Shown here one piece after another: positions 50,435 to 57,811 of a stretch of 57,811 bases of DNA (positions are counted from its first letter, which is position 1; each line of letters starts with the position of its first letter). Origin of the DNA: Trichinella spiralis (taxonomy: Eukaryota; Nematoda; Enoplea; Trichinellida; Trichinellidae); contig CM012954.1 in NCBI GenBank assembly GCA_000181795.3, positions 8,470,081 to 8,527,891 of the forward strand, written 5' to 3'. Under the pieces are notes generated by a model. That model was given only the letters and a program-made list of their open reading frames with translations. It was not told the DNA's origin and ran no database searches. The position numbers and the translations under genes were made by a program.

Positions 50435-53400
50435 TCAAATCGATTTCTCCAACAATATCTGATGGCAATTTCTAGTCTTTTGTATTCATTCGGTAATTCA
50501 ATTGAACATGTAAATCATTCTAGCAGACATACAGTACGCTAGAAGGAGTGAACAGTGTGTGAAATTATATTTGTTTGCACTTTTTCGACAAAAATTTATT
50601 AATTTCTACAATAAATTTAAGAAATGGGATTTTTTTATTTTCAATTTCTCCTGGCAATTCTCTAATTTTAACAATTGTCACTTGTTTCGCGGTGCAGTTT
50701 GTTTGTTTGTTTGTTCAACGATTGTGCTTCATTTGATAATAATTGCCAAGTGTAAATCGTATTCAAATTTATTGTCCATCGTCGAACGTGTTATGATTTG
50801 AACAATCTGCACAAAGCCCACAGCTGAGCTGCTAGTTGTGAGCTTGTTGAGCTTGAGAAAACACAAACATCATGTAGCTTTCAATTTTGAACAACAGTTG
50901 AGGGGGGAGGTGGAAATGGCCAATTCAATGTTTCTATTCTAAGCTGGTGTGCAATTAATTTTCGATGTTCTTGGGAAATTGCAACACTTTACTCGAATAA
51001 ATTATGAATTTTGTATTGTAGTGTTGACGAGTAATTTAAAGAAGCTGATTTTGATCATTCAAATTTTCTATTACACGATTGTCTGTATTTTTTTAATTTG
51101 CACATTTAATTGCTTTGTTTTGTTTCATCAGTAGAAAGTAAAAAGGGATTTTCTTTTCCGCACTATATTTATTTGGCAATTTGTACTTGGAAACTGTACT
51201 CCAAGGTGCAATTGAAATTGATAGTTTCCATTTTTGGGAAGCTTTTAGGTCACAGCTAGATCCAACCCCCGGGATTCTGTGGAACGTCAACACTACAGGG
51301 CCAGTTGATTTGACCTTGATCCGAGATGCTTGGGTAAAAGAGAGACGTCAAGCAGAACAGTAATTTATTGCAATATATACCTTTTTTCTCACTTGACCAG
51401 GCCGTATATTTTATAAACTTCCTAACCTAAATTGCTATTCGAAATTTGTAACTTTTTTTTTTCAAATAAACAGCTGAATGAATAAATCAATATTCATTTA
51501 TTCATTCGTTCATTCATTGAAGTTGCATTTTTATTCAACATTAATGTATTCTATTGTCATTGTAACTGCTATTCATTATGGTTTCAGTTTTGAAATTACC
51601 ATTTTGTAATAATTTTTTTAAACTTGTAGCTAGTGGAGCATTTAACACTCTGTTAAATCAACGGTTCCCATACACTTTTGCTTTGCACAGTTGGTCGCTT
51701 CTTATCTTATCTTCGTAGCTTAGCTTTATCATCTTTCATTTACTGTAACTGTATCACTTTGGTCAACGTTTTACTGATTGACTTTATGTAGCTTAGTAAA
51801 ATTACTTTTAATTTTCAACTAAAATATGCAAAAACTATGCATATAATTTGGGTAATTTTATAACAATTATAATTATTGAGATTATTGATGAGATAACAGT
51901 CTTCCAAGTTGCAGATTAAAAAAGATATATATTTAAAAAAATAGAATTTTTAAATAAATGTCCAAGTGAGGAATTTTATTTTGCATGCTTTATTTATTTG
52001 CCGCTGGTTCTAATCACACCTATTAAATCGTTATTGGCGCTTAACTTTGATAGTGTCGGTAGCAGAGCTGAGTAAAAGTTCAGTAGATCAGTGGTGATGG
52101 TCTAAGTGAAAATCAAGCCGTCGGGCAATTCTATTCTATTTTCTCTGTGCGATTTGTTAACTTGTGTAAACGAATATCCTCGCGATGGTCAGCGTTAAAT
52201 ATTGACCATCAAGCTTGGGTCACTTCACTGTCGACCTAGTCGACAAATAGCCAATGCCGACGCCGCGCTGTCTAACCACACCTGCTATGCAAGCTGCGTG
52301 GTCAAGCGTTCAGCTTTTCTTGCTTAATCCACATAGCGCACACAGCCACACACGCGCGCGCACACGCAGCTGCAAAGTGGTTCAGTATGCTTAGCCAGTG
52401 TCCATAATTAGCTGAGCGCCTTTGCAAATAATGTTGTGAGAAGCGATTCCGCGGTCGGCCACCAGACATCTGGGCACCACTCGACAACACTCTCTCGACT
52501 TGTGCTTTTGTCTACCACTTTGGTCGGCTTTTCCAATCTCGTAAAGAACATGGCATGTTCAACTTGTCGAAACTGACCAAACTTCCGTACCACTTGGCTA
52601 AGTGAAGCTTTTCTTAAGAGCACTGACAACAACCCCGGTCGGCTGACCACATGCATCTTTCTCTCCTCTCAGACGTTGTCGAAAATAATGTTGAACAAAC
52701 AACAATAATTCACATGCTTCTTAATAAGTACATGAGTTGGTTTTTCGGCTTTTCCTTCCAAATAGCACAATACACAATACACAAGTATGGGGGGGGGTTT
52801 CGCCTGAATATTGAATTGATGTCTATGATTGCTATTTAACGGATAATTTTACAGTTTCTAGAAAAATTCACATGTGCAGGTTATAATTGAATGAGAAAAT
52901 AAATTTTCTTTTTGTGCGTAAAATATTCGAATAAGTTATTTGTGATTGTGATTGGTCAAAGAAATTGAATTTTCAACTTAAGACTGAAGTGAACGTTGAG
53001 CAACAATTGTCAGCATTAAAAGCATGACGTTGTGCATAATGAGATGGTGGTAAAAGTAGAGGAGCGCTAGTGTAGGGGACATTTTGAACAAATTGGCTCG
53101 TTGAAATTGAGCTGGTGTTGACTTTTCGTTTCGACCGATCATTAAGAATCTATTACTCACTTCCACCGTTGCTGGGGTTGGGGGATTTTCTTCGGCTATA
53201 ATTTCTCCAATTGGTGGCCAGCAAGTGGAAGCAAGATGATAAATAATACGGAACGCTTGTTTTTGCGATTTAGAAAATCAATCGTCCAACATTGCAAAGG
53301 GAGGCCTCGTGCATGGGATACAATAAATCAACAGTTGGCCAGTCAGTAATTGGAATTTGCTTTTCAATTGCAACTGCAAAGCTTCTCACCTTGTCACAAA

Positions 53401-53783
53401 GCGGCTGATCGGCACAGTCGACCTAGTGACTAACAACATACGGGCATTTATTTGTCAAACTGAAGCCAACTGCTTCTCACTTGCATCGGGGGATTATGTG
53501 TCGAATAGTAGAAATTTTAAAAAATGTATCCCCATTTGACCGGTTGACATTGTATAATTCAATTTTGACATTGTTCTCACGGTCGGCAGAGCTTTGCATG
53601 TATTACAAATCGGCGAGATGCAAGAAAATTATAGTTTTCTTAAATGATCAAAATTTGAAACAAACCAACTGCAACGTTGTAATAATGAGCAGACGATGTA
53701 GTAGTAGTAGTTTGAAATGCTATTGCGGATAGTCTGTTGTCTGTATTGAACCACAGTGATAGTGTAGAAGGGTAAAAGAAAAT
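50435..53783. other. Mostly non-coding region with scattered coding-like fragments
   Basis: From 50.4 to 52.0 kb it is AT-rich apart from a candidate last exon at 51250-51363. From about 52020 to 52690 it is GC-richer and carries three GGTCGGC motifs (52453, 52522, 52637), with a fourth at 53581, plus the 11-mer GTCGACCTAGT at 52230 and 53417. An 82-residue ATG frame (52408-52656, minus) and a 37-residue one (53236-53349, plus) have fair codon use but no recognised family. A nine-G run lies at 52789-52797. Confidence 0.45.
51250..51363 (+). CDS. Candidate last exon of an unidentified gene
   Basis: After a pyrimidine-containing acceptor (CTTTTAG), an open segment encodes SQLDPTPGILWN, VDLTLIRDAW and KERRQAEQ and then stops. 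AATAAA follows at about 51466 and 51481. The charged, non-repetitive composition is unlike the surrounding AT-rich DNA. I do not recognise the protein and found no convincing upstream exons between the GPCR and this point, so it may be a remnant or chance. Confidence 0.3.
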   Translation, partial: SQLDPTPGILWNVNTTGPVDLTLIRDAWVKERRQAEQ

Positions 53784-54176
53784 TCAAGAGACAAGAAAAA
53801 CAGAGAGAGACAGGAGGGGAGAGATTGAGCGAGACATCACAAAAATATGGGCCATTGTTGATGCAACTGGGCTACAATTTGTTTTGATGCTTTCCGTTCC
53901 AAGGCTCCGTAGCAGGGGGTCCGTGACACCTCGCCAGAGGCGATCAGTCAGCCAAGTTAGCTTTGATCGATCATCAATCAACAACTCTGGCGTTGGCACG
54001 TCATCTGCATCAAGTTGAACCTTTGGCTGAGGTCGCCGAAACATTTTTACTATTTCGTTCCAACGGTCTGATTTGTATTTGAAACGTTCCCGTCGACATG
54101 TCAGAACTCCTGCCGATTCGCTTAATTGACTCCATGCAAATGTTGAAGAGTTGGACGACAATTTGCACATCGTCAT
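53784..54176 (-). CDS. Unrecognised 130-residue frame, possibly a first exon
   Basis: ATG at 54176 in a GC-richer block opens a 130-residue frame. Residues 1 to about 105 look protein-like: basic RRERFKYKSDRW, then FRRPQPKVQLDADDVP, then DRSKLTWLTDRLWRGVTDP, with balanced codon use. The last 20 or so residues come from a CT microsatellite, so the true coding end is probably a splice site or lies earlier. There is no signal peptide or membrane helix in the credible part. I do not recognise the family, and no partner exon has been found. Confidence 0.45.
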   Translation of the reverse strand: MTMCKLSSNSSTFAWSQLSESAGVLTCRRERFKYKSDRWNEIVKMFRRPQPKVQLDADDVPTPELLIDDRSKLTWLTDRLWRGVTDPLLRSLGTESIKTNCSPVASTMAHIFVMSRSISPLLSLSVFLVS

Positions 54177-55347
54177 TTTGTATTATCTATTAGCTTTGCA
54201 AAATGCGGATCAGACCGCCGCTGGCTGACCTCGACAATCGACAGCATTTTTTTTAATGAAAAATTTACATTCATTCTTCAACTCTTCATTTTCCTATTCA
54301 CATTTCATCAAAACTGGACAAACATTTCTTAACGTACCTCTTGAAGAATAATTATTCCTTTTTTTAAAATCAAATCTCTTTTTTGATATAAGCGTTGTTC
54401 ACGTTTTTATTTATTTATATGTAAACTTGGATAGTATGAACTTAATTTTTTCAATTCTACGAAACTGCTTTCACTTCTGGCAGCGTAATCAATGACAATG
54501 ATAAGACGGAGGCCAGTATTGTCAGCATTAAAGAAGTACAAACAGTATTGACAAATAGACCATCTTCCCATCAATTTAATCTCTCATATTCACACTTTGA
54601 ATGTATACTTTAACTAAAACTGAAACTGAATTGACTATACAAAAAGAATGTTTGTTGTTTATTATTCGTCATTGGTAATTATATTGAATTATGTATGCTT
54701 GACATTTTTTGAAATGCAAAATCAAATAAGCTTTCATAAAACTTCGAATGTTTGAAGGAAATGTATTTGTTTTTTTATGAATGAAATTTATTAATTTAAA
54801 AAGTAAAGAAAACAAATAAAGAAGCATATAATTGCAAATTTTTATCTCGTAAATTGAACGAGCACATCTAAAAAGCAATCTCTGTTACTGTATTGTACTT
54901 GAGTTGTATTGATCAAGTAGTTTCATTGAGTGTATACGACGTACATGTGTTCAATTCAAGCATTATTTCCCATCACCTTGAATGTTTTGAAAAGTGCTTG
55001 ACAGTAGTGACTGGCAGCTGAAAAAGTTGACTTGATATCTTCCACATTGCATTTTCCAGTTTGTAACAGATGCATACAAAAATAAGCATTGTTTTATTTT
55101 ATTGAGAAATTCTTTTCACGCATTCATGTTCTATACGTAAATTTTTAGTTTTTATGATATTAATTTTAAAAGAAAAAACATTTTATTTTATTACAACATC
55201 AGTGATTTTTGCTTATTGGTCATTTGTTGGTAGAAAATTGGTCATTCTATTTCATGTCTTGTTATTTTAAGCAGATGAGATTGTAATTATTTAGAATATT
55301 TTGCTGCGGCGTTGTTTCCAATGATAGAAGCAGAATGTTTCTCTTTG
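54177..55347. other. AT-rich intergenic DNA
   Basis: The first 70 bp (to about 54250) are GC-richer and could be a promoter for the minus-strand frame that starts at 54176. The rest is AT-rich with no supported gene, RNA or long repeat. Confidence 0.6.
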
Positions 55348-55579
55348 TTAGCAATGATCGTTGTATGCGTGCTTGATTTCATTCATCTTTGACAAGACAG
55401 TATAAAATCGGTAATTCTGTGGGGTAACAAAGGGATTTTGCTTAATGGTGAAATCGAGCCGTTTGGTAAACACAATCGCTGGCCAATCAATCAATTGGTC
55501 AATTTGTTGAGCAGGCAGGCAAGCGCAGACTGCAGTTATAAGAAGAATAAGATGCAGCCGAATTCCTTTTTTCACTCAT
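55348..55579 (-). CDS. Possible small secreted peptide
   Basis: A frame of about 75 residues starts with a signal-peptide-like segment (basic KKGIR, then LHLILLITAVCACLPA), followed by a polar part with a dibasic KR and a C-terminal Cys. In the sequence as given it begins at GTG (55573-55575) with a stop just before it. An ATG at 55577-55579 would be in frame if the run of six T (55567-55572) held five. Homopolymer indels are seen elsewhere near this end of the window. It lies just downstream of the right-hand NK-2 copy. No family is recognised; a neuropeptide-like or other secreted product is conceivable. Confidence 0.35.
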
Positions 55580-55595
55580 GTACTATTATACTATG

Positions 55596-55625
55596 TGATA
55601 TGATATGATATGATATGATATGATA
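55596..55625. repeat. TGATA pentamer repeat, six copies
   Basis: Six perfect TGATA units end about 33 bp before the right-hand copy of the terminal repeat begins. It is absent from the left end because the window starts there, so it is a useful marker for testing what really precedes the left copy. Confidence 0.9.
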
Positions 55626-55660
55626 CTGTACTATTTGCAGTCAACAATAGAAACAGGAAA

Positions 55661-55666
55661 TTTATT
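55661..55666 (-). terminator. Polyadenylation signal downstream of the right NK-2 copy
   Basis: TTTATT on the plus strand reads AATAAA on the minus strand, about 90 nt past the NK-2 stop in this copy. The left copy differs at this point (TTTAATTTTT), so it lacks the exact hexamer. Confidence 0.45.
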
Positions 55667-55754
55667 TTTTAAAATTTGAATAAGAACAAATTTCTAATTT
55701 AATCGACGAAGAAAGGAGAAAATTTTTCAATTTGACATAAAAGGAATCACTCTA

Positions 55755-57811
55755 CTACCACCAACCATTCTGTAGGTAGTAATGTGAGGCTCCTAAAACC
55801 GGTGCTGGCGTTTGTTGTTGATGATGATGGTGCGTAGCTGATGTTCCAGCAAACAGTCCCATCGGTGGGGTTGGAGTGACAGGGTCTGGAGCGAGTGGTC
55901 CAAAATGAGCTGCACCCATTAATGGCATCGGGTTTGGTAATGAACTGACCGAATCGAGGGTCTTTCGGGTACCAGTGCAAGGTTTACCGTCGTGAACGAG
56001 CAATGGAATCGAGATCCGTCTACTAGACATCAGCGAATTATTCAAATGACTCGGGCCAATTGTTCGATCATGAATGCCTTTTTTGGTTTTGTATCTGGAG
56101 AAAAAAACAGTCACCAGTTAGTTGTATCAGTTCTCAACAGTTTTATACGGCACGTTAATTAACGGGGCCATTTTTTAACAAGGTCCTCTCACGTATAACA
56201 AATGTGGTGAAAACAGTTTTCAGCTAAAATATCCTCTGGAGAATCTGAATGCACACGTAAGAGAATATCTAAATAGTTGAACTAAATCACTGCCACAAAT
56301 GCACTTCAAAATTATGGTTTCATACTGTAAGCAGGAAATGAACAAACTCAGAAACTTAAACAGAAGGCGTGGCTGTGAAAATGATCGAACTCTGGCTATG
56401 TTATTGAAGAGTTTGGGTAATATTAGTCACGAGAGCAATGGTGGGTTTTATAATCGGCATGTTGGTGGAATTTCTCTCGTCTCACTCATTCTTAGTCTAC
56501 TGTACTGTTTGTTCTTTGTCAAAATTGGCCCTTTTTAGAACTGACTTACGGTAACCCACCCACTGAGATCGAACTCTTCTATCAACGCTTACGCAAGTTT
56601 TGCATTTAGTAAATTTTCCACATGCTGTGCAAAATTTTCCTTTTGTACTGATTTCCAGTTGTTGAACAGAAACTGCATGTCGTCGAATGCATTCTTTGCA
56701 CATTCTTTATCATCATTCTTAATTACTCTTTTATGAGAAAAGTTTCAACTTGATGAACGTTTGCACTTTAGCATAAATGAAAGAAAAAAAAATATTTTCT
56801 TAAATACGTGCTTTTTGAAATTGCTTGACTTCCCTTTGTGATTCTTGTTTATAATTTATAACTGGTAATGCAATTAATAAATAATTAACTTCGTCTTCTC
56901 TCTTTCAAGCCTTGAATAGCTTTAAATTTGAATTTATTACTTTTTGACATAAGTGTAGATAGATAGATGTAAGGATTTCACCACAAATAACCGTGAGAGG
57001 TTGAAAATAAAAGCGTTAAATTTTATGTGAAGCATTGCAAATCTTCGATGAGAAATAGCATATCTATTTTGAGCCTTTTGTCAACAAAAATGTAAACCTG
57101 CTTTATTGCTCAAACTTTAAATTCATAGCATTATTAGTTTAAATTTACATTTTTTAGAATGACATTTTCCCTTTATTAACTTAATGCAACTTCATATTAA
57201 GCCAAATTTCCAATATGATTCATGCATATAACAGTGAATAGCAACATTAATTAATCATAGCAAAAAATATTGTTGAAATAAATCTTAAAATAGTTTTAAT
57301 TAATGTGAAATTGGTAGAAGTTATGCATTGAAAAAAAAGACAAATAATTTTCTTACCTGTGATTTTGAAACCATATTTTTACCTGGGTTGGTGTCAAGCG
57401 AATTTGCTGTGCAAGAAGTTCACGTTCCGGTGCAGACAAATAACGTTGTTGACGAAAGCGTCGCTCTAATTCGACCGTTTGAGATTTCGAGAACAATATT
57501 CGACGTTTTCTTTTCTTTGTCGACGATGTGGTTTGCTTTTTTGCCGTCACAGGTTCCGTTTTATCAGACAATTCCGAACCATTTGGGATATGCTTTTCAT
57601 CCGTTGTTATATTATTAGCGCTGTTTTGTTGTTTAGAATCTGGATTTGGACTGTCAAGTTTGGCAGACGCTTGTCTGTGAATCCGGAGAACGTGTTGATT
57701 TATCCGCAGTAAATTTGATGAAACGGTTGATCTAGCATGTAAGCGTCTGTCAACGAGATGGCGAGAGGTGGCGATAATGGTAAAAATCTGTCTGTACAGC
57801 ACTAGCCGGGG
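55755..57811 (-). CDS. NK-2-class homeobox gene, right copy (5' end beyond window)
   Basis: Second copy of the NK-2 gene. Exon 2 is 55755-56094 and exon 1 runs from 57357 past the window end, so the TN motif and Gln/His tract are not seen here. The homeodomain is intact and identical in sequence to the left copy. Exon 2 ends YYLQNGWW, one base fewer in a G run than the left copy; this Trp ending better resembles other NK-2 proteins. Upstream of the homeodomain, three one-base indels relative to the left copy (near 57683, 57713 and 57755) break the frame. With no coding substitutions alongside, they look like sequencing errors near a contig end rather than decay. It is either the same locus seen twice or a very recent duplicate. 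Confidence 0.85.

Larger units (their letters stand above)
55658..57811. repeat. Right copy of the 2.15-kb terminal direct repeat
   Basis: This copy matches bases 1-2155 with about 11 substitutions, all outside exons, one 3-bp indel and about seven single-base indels. It ends at the last base of the window, at the point matching base 2155. Confidence 0.95.

Overview
This is animal nuclear DNA: AT-rich and intron-bearing, with long T/A-rich non-coding stretches. Five genes can be built exon by exon from conserved protein motifs. The very short introns (down to 49 nt in TIM50), together with the NK-2 homeodomain, the peptide GPCR and a Ca2+-insensitive-looking alpha-actinin, suggest a small ecdysozoan. 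A nematode is my best guess and a mite is possible. I cannot name the species.

Layout from the left. (1) 90-2834 (-): NK-2-class homeobox transcription factor, two exons, with a CCAAT-rich upstream region. (2) 5464-7841 (+): TIM50, the presequence receptor of the mitochondrial TIM23 translocase, ten exons, 376 residues. (3) 9426-9965 (-): unrecognised protein with two membrane segments, with a perfect CRE next to a CCAAT box upstream. (4) 13352-25429 (-): complete muscle-type alpha-actinin, 18 coding exons, 891 residues. (5) 25430-35021: about 9.6 kb with no gene I can support, holding a 40-unit TG microsatellite. (6) 35022-40682 (+): tandem-C2 synaptotagmin-like protein, six coding exons; a hydrophobic reading frame just upstream may be its missing membrane anchor. 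(7) 40683-49161: about 8.5 kb of mostly non-coding DNA with a 10-N assembly gap. (8) 49162-50346 (+): intronless class-A peptide-type GPCR. (9) 50.3-55.6 kb: several weaker coding candidates, including a 130-residue reading frame and a possible secreted peptide. (10) 55658-57811: a second, about 99 % identical copy of bases 1-2155, carrying the same part of the NK-2 gene.

The most striking structural fact is that the last 2.15 kb repeats the first 2.15 kb in the same orientation and runs to both ends of the window. That is what a circular molecule, a large (about 55.66 kb) tandem duplication or an allelic assembly overlap would give. Substitutions between the copies occur only in non-coding sequence. 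The coding parts differ only by single-base indels, which look like sequencing error and warn that other single-base frame breaks here may be artefacts.

The genes do not form an operon or one pathway. Several fit nerve and muscle biology (alpha-actinin in Z-discs, synaptotagmin-like protein in exocytosis, a neuropeptide-type receptor, an NK-2 factor), but that grouping is inference. I found no rRNA, tRNA, CRISPR array, viral fossil or recognisable transposon by eye.
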